From Carallia brachiata (Eukaryota > Streptophyta > Magnoliopsida > Malpighiales > Rhizophoraceae): a DNA stretch of 64,000 bases. Both the position numbers and the translations under genes were made by a program. Numbering within the stretch: position 1 is the first letter of the stretch; each line of letters opens with the position of its first letter. The notes under the pieces are model-generated. The model did not search any database and was not told the DNA's origin. It worked only from the letters and a program-made list of their open reading frames with translations. The stretch covers positions 2,448,487 to 2,512,486 of the forward strand of contig JADCRB010000055.1 in the NCBI GenBank assembly GCA_021464245.1, read 5' to 3'. Of this stretch, positions 29,187 to 44,356 are shown one piece after another.

Positions 29187-32100
29187 ATGGCGCTGTACTT
29201 GTTATACGAGGCAGCCTCCGGCTACAGCTTGTTCTTAGCTAACGGGCTCGATGAAATCGGGCAGAACTCGGAGGCCGTTCGGGCCTCTGTATCTGATTTG
29301 AACCGGTACGGCAAGGTCGTCCAGCTCATGGCTTTTCACCCTTTCGATTCTGCCCTTGATGCCCTTAATCAGTGTAACTCAGTCTCTGAAGGTAAATTAC
29401 GCGCAAAACCCTTGTCGTATGGTCCCTTTCGGTGAAAGTTTTAATGGGTCTTGGTGGGGTTGTGGAAGTTTATATGAAATTTCTTTATATTTTCTCTCGC
29501 CCCATTTTTTTTTTTTTGGCTGGGAAAATGGTGGTAAAGGTGAAATGGCGGTAAGTTTGGCGGGTCTTGATACATTAGCTGGCTTAGTTTGAGACCGGTC
29601 TAAAGCTGAAGATTGAATTGGAGTTTTCTGGGTCTTCTTTTTGTTGGCTTGAGCCAAGGAAGCAGAAACATTGCCCAGTGCTTAGTGCTGCTTTATTTGA
29701 TTTAAGGATGTTGCGCTTGAGCTTCCCAGAATAGTTTATTTCTGGAGGTTTTGTGGCTTGGGAAATAAATAAAGCACAGCTGAGACAAGTGGTAGATGTT
29801 CATTTTGTGATCGTTTTGCTTCATCTGATTGTTACCGACGATTAGTTGCTTCGATGAACCATTTGTGTTGTTTGTTTCATCTATTTGTGGATATACTTTG
29901 TGTGCCTTATACTTATTTTCAATTGGTAATGTTTTCTTTGGAGATTTATTTTAGCTAAGGGCTTCTGAGAGTGGTGATCTTTGTTATCATTTGTAGATTT
30001 TTTATTGTCTGCACACTTTTATGTTTTAGTGGATCTTATGTGAGTGTCCTGGAGAAAGTTCCCATGAAGGACATTCCACTCCTTCTAATGTTACTTACTT
30101 TATTCTAAAAAGGAGAATTTTAACCGTTTTACTGTGGGAAGATAGATTGGTTTATCAATTTATATTATTTTAATCCTCTTTAAATTACATATTTTGGAAG
30201 GCTTCTGTTGCTTTATTTTTTACCTTTTCAAGTCTAACTTAGCATAGCTTCTGTTGCTTATGTTTTGCAGGGATCATGACAGATGAACTGAGGAGCTTTT
30301 TGGAGCTTAATCTCCTGAAAGTCAAGGAAGGTAAGAAGCCAAAGTTCAGTTTAGGAGTTGCTGAACCTAAGCTTGGTTCCCATATTTATGAAGAGACAAA
30401 AATCCCTTGCCAAAGTAATGAATTTGTTCTTGAGCTTCTTCGGGGTGTTCGACTGCATTTTGAAAGGTTCATCAAGGACCTAAAGGTTTGCAGTTCTTCA
30501 TATATGTTTCATGTTTTTAAAATTTTGCTATGCTACAATATGTTCTTTGCTTGCTTGAGATTCTCAGACATTTCACTTCATGGAAATGCTGATTGTTCTT
30601 TTGCGTGATGGTTTTTTAGCCTGGGGACTTGGAGAAAGCCCAATTGGGACTGGGACACAGTTACAGCAGGGCAAAGGTCAAGTTCAATGTTAACCGCGTC
30701 GATAACATGGTTATTCAAGCAATTTTCCTTCTTGATACTCTTGATAAGGATATTAATTCGTTCTCAATGAGAGTGAGGTATATTGATTTTGATACTAACA
30801 TAATTTTCCAGACTAATTCTTGAAACTAGCATCAACTTACTTTCTGATTTATGTAACTTAATCATTTCCTGTAGAGAATGGTACTCTTGGCATTTTCCTG
30901 AATTAGTAAAGATTGTCAATGACAACTACCTGTATGCAAAAGTTGCAAAATTTATTGAGGACAAGTCAAAGTTATCTGAGGAAAAAATACCGGAGCTAAC
31001 AGACATTCTTGGTGATGAAGATAAGGCGAAGGAGGTTGTTGAAGCTGCCAAAGCATCAATGGGTAGAATTCTCATATTGACATTTATTATGCTATTTACT
31101 TACGGCTCTTTCCATGTCATTTATTCAACGGTTTTATCCCTTTCCATGTCATTTATTCAACGGTTTTATCCCTTATTTGCAGGCCAGGATCTGTCACCTG
31201 TTGACTTGATTAATGTCCAACTATTTGCTCAGAGAGTGATGGACCTTGCTGAGTATAGGAAGAAGCTCCATGAATATTTGGTTGCTAAAATGAATGACAT
31301 TGCACCCAATTTGGCCTCTTTGATCGGTGAAATTGTTGGGGCCCGTTTGATTTCTCATGCTGGTAGTCTCACAAATCTGGCCAAGTGCCCATCTTCTACC
31401 CTTCAAATTCTTGGTGCAGAGAAGGCACTCTTCAGGTACTATGCATAGCTCCAATGTTCTCGTAAATGTGCAATAGAATTTCTTTTCCTGTTTGTTTCTT
31501 TGTGATCATGTGAATTTTTGCTTGTATTTCGGTTAGTTGCTCTATGCCCTAGAAATTTCTTCCATTAATTTCGCAGATTCACCTGTTTGGTAACATCTTA
31601 GGGCTTTGAAAACACGAGGCAACACACCGAAGTATGGCTTGATTTTCCATTCATCATTTATTGGTCGAGCAGCTGCTCGCAACAAGGGACGCATGGCTCG
31701 TTATCTTGCAAACAAGTGTTCTATTGCATCAAGGATTGATTGTTTTTCAGGTGATCTCTAACATTTAGTTAGTTATGTCTGGCTTATTTCTGTCCTTGCC
31801 CTCAAACTTACTTCTGTTTGGTATTTGGGAATCTTTCAGAGAGAGGTACAACTGTTTTTGGGGAGAAACTAAGGGAACAAGTCGAAGAAAGACTGGATTT
31901 TTATGACAAGGGAGTTTCCCCTCGTAAGAATATTGATGTCATGAAAGCAGCAATTGAAACTGCTCAACATAAAGGTGTGCACCCAATTGGATTATGGTTC
32001 TACACTCTGCATACACAAATATACACGACCTAAGATTCTATGATGCTGGGTCTGAAAATTTTATGTGACGTTGATTAGTTGCTTCATTGGTGCAGGTTAT

Positions 32101-32567
32101 TGCGTTATATGTGAATTTACAGTTGACTTTTGAAGCTGCTTGTCAATATATTTTCACTAAGCATGTTGTGTGGTGCAGATACTGAAATGGATACAGAAGA
32201 AGCACCCGCTGTGCCTTCAGCAAAGAAAAATAAGAAAAAGAAATCAAAACCAGAGGCCACAGACAATGGTGAGCCAATGGACGAGGACAAAGCAGCTGCA
32301 GCCACAAATGGGGATGCCTCAGGGGATGTAAAATCAGAGAAGAAAAAGAAAAAGGAGAAGCGAAAATTGGAGCAGGAGCAGCAGACTGCGAAGGAGTCGA
32401 ACGCTGTGAATGGAATTGATGCTGAACAGGACGGAACTGCCAAGAAGAAGAAGAATAAGAAGAAGAGCAAAGATGAAGGTGGAGAGGATCTGCACGCTAC
32501 TGACGATGGAAGTGCTAAAAAGAAAAAGAAAAAGTCCAAAACCAAAAGTGAAGACGACGATGAATGA
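29187..32567 (+). CDS. NOP56: Nucleolar protein 56, box C/D snoRNP core protein
   Basis: Eight exons: 29187-29391, 30271-30485, 30620-30777, 30875-31062, 31183-31435, 31602-31750, 31840-31974, 32179-32567, giving 563 aa with all phases matching. Domains: NOP5NT at about 1-70 ([16 protein letters not shown]), NOSIC/coiled-coil around 150-230 ([21 protein letters not shown]), and the Nop snoRNP-binding domain around 270-410 ([60 protein letters not shown]). A long Lys/Glu-rich tail (KKKKK and DDDE blocks) runs from about 440. It joins NOP58, fibrillarin and the 15.5K protein to guide 2'-O-methylation of rRNA. Start chosen at MALYLLYE, the conserved N-terminus, rather than an in-frame ATG 24 nt upstream. 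Intact. Confidence 0.96.
31109..31172 (+). repeat. Perfect 32-bp tandem duplication next to a splice acceptor
   Basis: Two identical 32-bp units (31109-31140, 31141-31172, starting TTTCCATGTCATTTATTC) end 10 bp before the exon 5 acceptor AG of NOP56. Probably neutral, though it doubles a possible branch/pyrimidine region. Confidence 0.9.
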
Positions 32568-32859
32568 TTTGAGTAGCATTGATTGAGTAGCGTTTTTAGT
32601 GCTTTGCTTTTGTAATGCACGAGCCAAGTTGTTCCACAACCCGCTTGTAGAGGGGCGGAATTTTGAAATTGTTGCGCTTCCAAGAACTTTTGGAACCTTC
32701 AAATTTTCGTGTCTATTTTCATGCAGTTTGTATAATTAATGGATGGTGCGGAAATGTTGAACGGATGCTAGTTTCTTGATACGGATGGGATGTAGGCAAC
32801 AAAAAAAAAAAGGTCGCAACCTTTTGTGATAAATATAATCTTTAGTTACATATATCTAG
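32568..32859. other. NOP56 3' flank
   Basis: Likely 3' UTR, ending around 32740-32830, before the transposon. It includes an A11 run at about 32800. Nothing else seen. Confidence 0.4.
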
Positions 32860-33809
32860 TAGGGCTGCAAATGAGCCGAGCTGAGCCGAGCTTGGCCAGG
32901 CTCGAGCTCGGCTCGTTAAGGAGTTCTTCAGGCTCGAGCTCGGCTCGAGCTCGGTTCGAGCTTTGGAGGTGGAGGCTCGAGCTCGGCTCGTCAGAATATT
33001 ACTGAAGCTCGGGCTCGGCTCGAGCTCGGCTCGATTTGTATTTTTTTTTTTAATTTAAGCTTTATATATATATATATGCTTTTTCCATTTGATTTATTTT
33101 ATTTATTTGTTATATATGTTATTTCTACTTTATATAAAAATAAAAAATTTATATAAAAATATATAAAAATAAAAAAATAAAAAAAATAAAAAAATCAAAA
33201 TTATTTTTTTTATATAATTTTATATAAAAAAGGGAAATATATATATGTAAAAAATGGATATGTGGATAAAAGCCAATTATTCATTCAATTGCTATTTGAT
33301 TGATTGAATTCCTAATTGTATAACTAGCCACGATCATCAATCAATTTACTTAATTGTATTTAAATTTTCTCTAATTTAAAAAATTTATATTCTTTTGCAA
33401 AGAAAAAATAAATATGCAAGTTTATTTTAATTAAGAAAAAATTCAAATAAAAAAAAGAGACAGGAAGAAATAATGGAGGTTGAGAGCATTTGAAAATAAA
33501 TAAAAAATTAATCTTAATTTTATTAGTATTTATATTAAAAGTTAAATGATACAATTAAGTATTATTAATATATTAAATGAGCCCACAATAATACATATTA
33601 AACGAGCTCTTAATGATACATTTATCGAACTGTTCACGAGCCTGTACCGAGCCGAGCCTGCTATTGTTCAGGCTCGGCTCGTTTATTAAACGAGTTTTGA
33701 TTTTAGGCTCGTGTATCGCTCATTTAGTAAATAAACGAGCCCGAACCGAGCCTTTACCGAGCCGAGCCACCGAGCTTTTAACGAACGTATCGGTTCGTTT
33801 GCAGCCCTA
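32860..33809. mobile_element. Non-autonomous hAT-type DNA transposon, 950 bp
   Basis: The termini are TAGGGCTGCAAA and TTTGCAGCCCTA, perfect 12-bp inverted repeats. They are flanked on both sides by ATATCTAG (32852-32859 and 33810-33817), an 8-bp target duplication as hAT elements make. Both subterminal regions (about 32870-33035 and 33635-33790) are packed with GAGCCGAGC / GAGCTCGGCTCG motifs in many orientations, a typical hAT transposase-binding layout. The middle (33040-33600) is AT-rich with no transposase ORF. The sharp GC/AT contrast is unlike the neighbours. Confidence 0.88.
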
Positions 33810-33817
33810 ATATCTAG

Positions 33818-34755
33818 CAGTTTGATGCCCGATCATGGTTGGCAAATGACAGCCGTGTTCGTGCTGTGCCTGCTTTTGGTGCGGGCCATGGACTGTGGCA
33901 AAGTGAGCCGAATAAAATTCATGGGCCGTCAGTGTCATGGGGTTCTGAGTTTTGTGTCAATACAATCGTGGGCAATTAATGTCATGGGCTTCTGAGTCTT
34001 CGAGAAGGTGCCAAAAAGGGCATTGCATTGTGGATTGATGGTGGGTTTTTTTTTGTTTTTTTTTGTTTTTTTTTTATTTATAAGAAACTTTATTGGATTT
34101 TTTTTTTTTTTCGATTGTGGTTGTTGGGTGGTTAGTTTTGTTTGACCGTTGTAGGTGAGGGCTCTGCCACTCCAATCATAGAGACACCTCACATCTTCAT
34201 CCCCAGTAAAATTTTAAAAATATTTAATATAATTGAGAGATTTTTTTTTTTTCGGTTTTTGGCAAGTTAAATTAGAAATATAAGATTTTTTAGCCAGTCT
34301 TCAAAAGTCGAGCCTCCAACAAGAACATTTCCACAGTTGAAAAATGTGCATTTAATACATAATATAAAATAAAATGAGATAGGTTACTGTTATATTATAT
34401 AAATAGAATAATAAAAAATTATTTATTTTATACCATGTATTAAATATAAGAAAGATTGAAGTTCGGCGTACGGAATGACTCGGCCAATCTTTAATTAAGA
34501 GTAAGATAGATGGGAGGGTAAAATAGTCATTTAAGGAGGGAAGAAGGTTTGGCTTTAGTAAGACCGCCGGCAATTGCTTGAATTGAAAGCGTTTTTAGCA
34601 CCGCAGAGTAAAAGGCCCTCTTCTTTCCTTTCTCACTTCCTGCCTGCCTGACAATAAAATAAAGACAAAGAAACCGAAAAAAAAAACAGAGAGAGAGACT
34701 GAGAGAGAGAGAGAACAGAAATTTTTATTAAAAAAAGGGAAGAGAGAGGGGGACG
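33818..34755. other. Intergenic upstream of the canonical adenylate kinase
   Basis: Contains a short repeat of GTCATGGG...TTCTGAGT (about 33935-33955 and 33980-34000), T tracts and, at 34680-34740, a GA-rich leader (GAGAGAGA) just before the ATG. No gene seen. Confidence 0.45.
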
Positions 34756-37879
<3,124 letters not shown>

Positions 37880-39091
37880 AGAAATGGAGAATGCCGGCTC
37901 AGGAACACCATTTTTCTTGCAAATTAAGTGGATTTGTGGTCGCATTTGTAGTGAACATGCTTTCACGTATCCTGATCCTTTCCTTCTCTTTTGATTTTGA
38001 CCGCTAATCTCGGCTAATGCCCGTTATTGAGGTACTAAATGAGCTCACTTTGAAATAAAAATACTGGCACACCTTCGATTTTGATTTGTGTGGTGCTTTT
38101 GCCTTCTTTCTTTTTTTCCATTGGCTGAGGCTCTTAAATACATTATTTTCGCATTTCTCCATGCCCATTATCTCTTCGTGGGTTCCATTCAAGTGCACGA
38201 TACCATCCTTTCTTGAATTTTTTTGGTTGCGATGCTCAAAGAAGAGATGCCAAGAAGCCTGGACCTTCCATTTTCCCTTCTAAGAACAAGCCTATCCTTC
38301 CATGCTTACAAGCTCTCTTTAAGTGTTGCGTTTTTGTCAAAACTAATTTATTAAAGTGCAGAAAAGGAAGAATTCTGTAGCACGTTATTGAAGGTTGAGG
38401 GTTGAAATATTCCTTGGAATTTCAGAGGAGCGTGTTCCTCCACCCACAAATTTAAGTTGATGTGCGTGATGTTTTCTAAGGGCTTAGTTACGTTGTTGGT
38501 TATCTTTTCATACAAACAAGAAACAACCAAAAACGTTGGCAATGGCTTTTTGTTTTCACATTTTCGAAAATTACAAGTTTTTATTTTTAAATAAATAAAT
38601 TCTGGAAAATTACAAAATCGAAATTTTACTTTTTTTTTTTTAAGCATATTGCAATTCTCTCCACACTTCCTCCCCCTCTACTCCCTGCTCTCTCTAGTCC
38701 TAAATTCAGCTCGGCTATTGGGAGGAGAGCAGCAGCCGGTTTTCGACTTTGAGTTCGGTTCTATTATCAATTTGATAAAGGTTCAGGTTTTTTTTAACCA
38801 AAAAAAAAAAAGAACTAAAATATTTCATTAAAACATTCCGTTAATGTAAGAAAGAAAAAAGTTTCTTAAAATGCGAATGCTTTAGTCAATACGGATAGAA
38901 ACCGCTCAGCACTATCAGCCATACGTTCTACATGCGGGTGCAATGGGCCGATAGCCACTGACTTTTGTACATCAAGCGTTTCTTTCAATAGTCACCCATT
39001 TATGACGTACTAGCGACTACTACATCACATATCAAGTGTCAAGCGTGGGAAAATGAATTCCCAACATAAGCAAGTCGCACTGGGCGGGAAA
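37880..39091. other. Intergenic between convergent genes
   Basis: Likely 3' UTRs at both ends. The stretch 38650-38790 is pyrimidine-rich then more balanced (CTCGGCTATTGGGAGGAG) and could be a gene fragment, but nothing recognisable translates from it. Confidence 0.4.
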
Positions 39092-42000
39092 CTACGCGTC
39101 AACGGCAATCTTCGCATCTAGAAGAGAGAACTCCCCAAAGAATGCCTTGAAATGCTCATAGGAATGCTTGACATCATCTACAGCACACATTTCTCTTATG
39201 CTGTGCATCGATAACTGTGGGGCCCCCACATCAACAGTACGGATCCCAACGCCGCTGGCTAAGATCGGACCAATGGTTGAGCCACAAGGCATGTCGTTGC
39301 GGACCACAAAATCCTGCGCCCCAGGAACAAACTGATTGTCATGATTCACGAACCAGGAAATTATCATTTCTTTCATTTTCGACTTAAAACAGATTTAAAA
39401 TGCAGGAAGCATGGAGATTATGGTACGAAATGAGCAGCCTTTCATCTTGATGAAAAGATGTTATACTGTAAAAAGGGAGCAAATTGACCTGAGTGGGCAA
39501 CCCATGCTTCAAGGCTATCTCCCTGAATATGAAGGCGGTGACTGCATTAGTTGCATACCGTTGATTCGCATTGTGCTTGATTACAAGCCCCCCGTGCAAC
39601 TTTGGCTGATGATTATCTTCATGTCTGTCCTGGAAATTGCAAGAACAAAAATTGCAACGAATGGTTTGAGAAAACGAGTTATCCAAATGTCACCGATGAT
39701 TATATTAGCTAACATACCGTATAATTTGGATGGAGGGCATGTGCCATGTCAGCCGATACAAGGAAACTCCTCTGAATTGCTTTTTGAAGCAGCTGTAAAA
39801 AATGAATGAAGATGAAGATAGCATCTATGAATCATTCCTAATTGAAGATTTCTATCCCACTCCTGACGAACACCACTGAAAATGTTTGTTAATTCACATG
39901 CATGGAAACTGGGGATCAATACTAGAGGCACAGCTAATATGACAGCCTAATATGGGAGAGTATGACAAGCAATGTTTACTAATGAATCTCAGGCAACAAC
40001 TTCAGAAGCACCATTGCAGAAATGAACATAAACAAAATTTTATCAGTCTAGAAATTGGAAGTTGACATTCTTCATTCAGTTTCTTATTTTGCAGTTGACT
40101 CTGCCATACCAAAGTCCAATATGATGCATAAAAAAATGGCATAAGATATGTAACAAAGGTTATCAAAACAGACTAAACCTAAAATTTTGAAATTACACCC
40201 AAAAGAGCTTGTGACAAAATGTCTTCCCAACAACAAAACTCAGAACCAGAAACAAGGGATCACCTTAGAATCTGAGTTGAAAGTGCTAGTGATACGAGAA
40301 AGAGCATCTAGCATGACAGGAGAACCAGCACCTTGTGCCGAATCAGATCCAACCTCCTCATGATCAAACAGTGCCACCATTCTGACACCAGTCTCATCCT
40401 CAAGGTCACTCACAGAAGATGTAGAATCTATCAAAGCCTGAAATTGATTAATAAAGTCGGATCAGAAACGAGAATTAGATGCAGTGACATTTCGATACAG
40501 GAACGCACTACATGCTACAGGAATCAAAGTGATGTTTAATACCCACAAGATGTCAAGGTACCTTCAAAGAACAAAATAACATGCACAGATTATCAAGCCT
40601 TCCGGAGAAAACAAATTCCTTTGCAGCACCACCTATTATACTCTGTTGAGTGTCGCAAGCTTGCAACTCAAAGTCACATATATCATCTGGTTGACAGCCA
40701 ATCTGACGTGCAATCATCTGGAATGTAGGAAAGGAAGAAAAACAGCACAATCACAGTCCAACATGCCAGAGACTGTTAACTTTTCAAGTCCATGCACATC
40801 ATATGCAAAAATCCAGTATCCCCCCCCCCCCCCCAAAAAAAAAAAAAGAGAGAAAGCAAGAAACTGTGGTAGAACATGGTAAATTTGAATGAAAAGACAA
40901 AAGATACATCCATGGGTTCAAAATTTTACTAACATCAAGTAAAAGGGAATGATGCTTTGAGGTAATTGTAGTTGTTTCTTTCTTAGATTCTGTTCCATCT
41001 GGTTGAACTCCACCGTTTTCCTCAACCACTTTGTTGAGTTCTGCCTGTAAAAACAACTTGTTAAATGAGGAAAAGTAGAAACTAAATTCAGTATCTCATT
41101 TTCTGACGGACATTCTACAAAAGCATCAACTCTTTTCATAAGTAGAACATATTCTTTGCCAATGTCAAGTCTTTAAACATCTCTGATGGATTCAAGACAA
41201 AGAACTCCACTAAAACATAAACCCGGTCATCTAGTATCATGACCATCGTATTGATAAACGCCACAAAATGCCTACCAATGAGTGCAAATAGAAAGAGCAG
41301 AATAAAGTTTTTTCCCCCTTCATACAGAATCAAGTGCAAAAAGCATCACTTATTCTGCCGGATTTGCTGCAAATTTAGCTGTCCGACCATATGCACCAAT
41401 TATCACCCTTTATCAGTTAAAAGTGGAAATAGTGTATTTCGTAACTTACAAAACCAAGATATATATTGATATTTATTCTCTTTTGCTTATAGTTTAGCAG
41501 ATGACACTTGGCAAAAACACATTAATTCTACACAAGTTACTAATCAGGAAATATTATAATTCGAGAAATTGCCATTCACGATGACCAAAACGATGCCAGA
41601 TATTAGCGGTAAATTCAATTAAGGTCACAAGACTATGAAATCCCAGCCAAAAAGTTGAACTAAACACAAGCATGGTTCCAATTTAAAATTGCACAGACAT
41701 CCATGTGCTAATGAAAGTCACACCGTGCAAATCAAATATACCAATTCATCATAATTCTACACTGGACATTGACCCTTCCCCAGACCCACAGATGTGTGGG
41801 AGCCTCCTGCGTGCACTGGGACGTTTTATATATATATATATATATTCTGCAAGTTAAAACAAGTTTCTTGCCTATTGTAAAAAGTATACCAACTAATAAA
41901 CACATTTCTAAGGGGCACACAAACAACTAAAGAAGCAGAAGTAATTGCAAATAAGAGATTACCTTAACTGAAGTTGCTAAGATTGGAACAAGATGACTCT

Positions 42001-43073
42001 GTGTGTTCACCTTGAATCCATTGTTATTAACTTCCCTGTTCACAAAACATCAATTATTTATGCCCTTGTTGTAAGTGCAAAAAAACATAGAGTAAGCAGG
42101 ATAACAGTTATAACACCATTCAACAAGCCATCACATAATGAAGCGATCCATCCAAAAATCAAACCTATCCAAGTGAATGGCCAGGGTGGGAACACGCATA
42201 ATGGGTTCCTCAATTCTCACAAGTCGATGCAAGTAGGAGATAGAGCCATCCTTTTCTTCTCGTACTATCACTCTTCCTGCCACTGTCAGGTCACGGTCGA
42301 ACCATGTGTGACACAGACCACCTCCATATGTTTGGACCCCAACCTCCAAATACCCACTTTTTGTTACCTGACCAGGCCATCCGTTTCAACAAACAAAATA
42401 AATTCAACCTATACACCAACAATTTGAACAACTACCAAAAGTGGCAAAAAATAACCTTGGAAACGGGCTTCAACTTGATGCAAGGACTATCAGTGTGAGC
42501 ACCTACTATATAAAACCCGTTGCCAGCTACATATCTGAGCATAACTCCACAATATCAGAAACATAGCAACTATTAATGCACCCAAAAAACCAAAAAAAAA
42601 AAAAAGTAGGTGAATTTCAACACTTTTGAGTAAATTATTTTTTTTTGATAGCCAAACAAAAAAAAAATAAATAGACAAATAGAAGTGCGAAAAATACTTC
42701 TTTCCAATTGCGAAAGCAACAACGGTAGAATGGTTCCTAGTGAAGAAATATCGCTTGCCGGCTTCCAATGTCCAATCTTCTCTTTCCGAAACTTGCTCGT
42801 ATCCGGCATTTCTGAGCCGCCTCTTCGCCTCATCTGACGAATCAATCATAACGTCGTCAAAAAAAATAAAATGTTAATTTCGTTAAAGTTTTAAAACAAC
42901 AAAAGCGATGGATCCATTCTCAAGAATTTTCCAGGTAAACAAACAGAAACTTAAGAGAGAATCCGAGAGAGTTATATACCGACGGCGTGGAAGGCGGTCG
43001 GAGAAGCGTTTAAGAAGTCGATGAGATCGGAGGCTACGGAGCTTCCTTCATTGTGATTTTCTTCCTTTGCCAT
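39092..43073 (-). CDS. Aspartyl aminopeptidase, peptidase family M18
   Basis: Eleven exons in transcript order: 42980-43073, 42698-42833, 42456-42534, 42165-42367, 41963-42035, 40934-41044, 40562-40717, 40264-40437, 39718-39792, 39489-39629, 39092-39313, giving 487 aa with all phases matching. Metal and catalytic landmarks: IVGAHTDSPC (first zinc His), CHTWFDRDL, RLDNLCML, VALFDHEEVGS (catalytic Glu and metal Glu), SADMAHALHPNY, KHNANQRYATNA, and RNDMPCGSTIGPI near the end. It removes N-terminal Asp/Glu from peptides as a dodecamer, in cytosol or vacuole-related compartments. Start MAKEENHNEG with no targeting peptide. Intact. Intron 6 holds a C15A12 homopolymer run near 40818. One substitution worth noting: the family's usual ...HPNYMD reads HPNYTD. 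Confidence 0.95.
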
Positions 43074-43369
43074 TTTCGTTTTTTTTTTTTTTTTTTCTTT
43101 TAGTTTGAATATTTCCCAGTCTTGACGGCCTGCGTTTTGGGACATTGCCTTCTTGGTGCCGTAGCCCTTTTATACTGCAGGCTAACTTGTTGGGCCTCTT
43201 TTCTGTAGGAGAAGCGTGAAATGCACTCGTAGGACAAGAAAAAGAATAAAGGTTGCGGATTAGACCCAAAAAAAAAACAAAAAAGAATAAAGGTTACGGA
43301 ATTTATGCTTTCGGCCCGTGGCCCGTTAGGGGGCATTTGGTTTATTTTTAGAAGTGTTAAATATTAGGG
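43074..43369. other. Upstream region of the aspartyl aminopeptidase
   Basis: T-rich next to the start codon, with a TGGGCC motif at about 43192 and GGCCCG motifs near 43314-43325. No gene seen. Confidence 0.4.
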
Positions 43370-43665
43370 TGTGCTTGTTTATAGTAAAATATTTTTTTAA
43401 AAAAATTTTGTCTTATTTTTTGAAATTTATTTTATATAAAATATTTTACAAAGAAAAATTTTAGAAAATTTTGGAAAAAATTTTGAGATTTTTATAAAAA
43501 ATAATTTACACTTACTCTGAACTGAAGTTATTTTTTGAGAAAAATACAAAATATGCTTTAAATAAGTGATAAGAGAAAATTATTATTTTCACTACAAATA
43601 TTTTTTCCTGTAAATATTTTACGAAAATAAATTATTTTTCAGCAAACAAACGGATTCTTAGTATG
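43370..43665. repeat. Palindromic MITE-like repeat, copy A
   Basis: Ends with TGCTTGTTTATAGTAAAATATTTT on the left and its rough inverse AATTATTTTTCAGCAAACAAAC on the right. The interior is palindromic in structure around GAAGTTATTTTTTGAG. The sequence order matches the block at 48190-48470 (shared GTTGAAGTTATTTTT, AAGTGATAA, ATTATTATTTT, AATATTTT). Outside it, 43666-44080 is AT-rich with no gene. Confidence 0.5.
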
Positions 43666-44356
43666 TGATAAATTCTTTTTACAAGTACATTAAAAGAATA
43701 TTTTAATAATTAAAACTTAAACCTCTATTCTACATATCTGGAGTTCTTATGAAAAAAAAATTTCGTAGAGGTTGCATAACTTTTTGATTGAAACAATCGA
43801 TGAATGATATTAGATTAAGATATTTTTTTATCTATTTTTTTATCTTTAGTCTCTAAGTGTTTCTAAAATGTTAAGTTTGATTCGAAATACTCAATTACTA
43901 TTTAATACTCAATTACTATTATTATTATTTAAATAAATTTATTAATTTAATTAAATATTATAAATTTATTTTATTTAACAATAATAATAATCAACACCAA
44001 CAATCAATAATTCGTAACGGATAATCAATAATCAGCGAAGTAAGAATATTCTACACAAGATAAACTAAACTGACGCTAACTAGATTCTTGCATGCATCTG
44101 GCGCATTAAGTAGTCTCACGTACCCGATTCTTGCTCGGGGACATCAACCCAGTTTCAATTTCAACGACCAGATGACGCCACAATTTCCACCTGACCATAA
44201 AACCCCTTTCAAGTTATGCTCCAACACGGCGATCATCCAAGGGCATTCAGGTCTTTTCACAGGACCATCCATAACAGAATTTTACCTCTCCCGCTCGAAC
44301 TCCTTCCCATTGCCGAGAGCGGAGGAGCGGAGACTACAGCTTGCAGAGAAGCATTC
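43666..44356. other. Intergenic, upstream of the O-fucosyltransferase gene
   Basis: AT-rich to about 44000, then balanced. ORFs around 44088-44516 overlap the likely leader and are not supported. Confidence 0.35.

Noticed and set aside
29187..32567. Intronic box C/D snoRNA in NOP56, as seen in some animal genes
   Set aside because: No intron shows a paired RTGATGA C box and CTGA D box at suitable spacing with terminal complementarity.
32117..32702. Antisense ORFs of 188 and 122 codons opposite the NOP56 tail
   Set aside because: Low-complexity shadow of Lys/Glu-rich codons on the other strand.
40818..40845. C15A12 run that could mark an assembly junction
   Set aside because: It lies within a DAP intron with intact exons on both sides; ordinary homopolymer, although length may be inaccurate.
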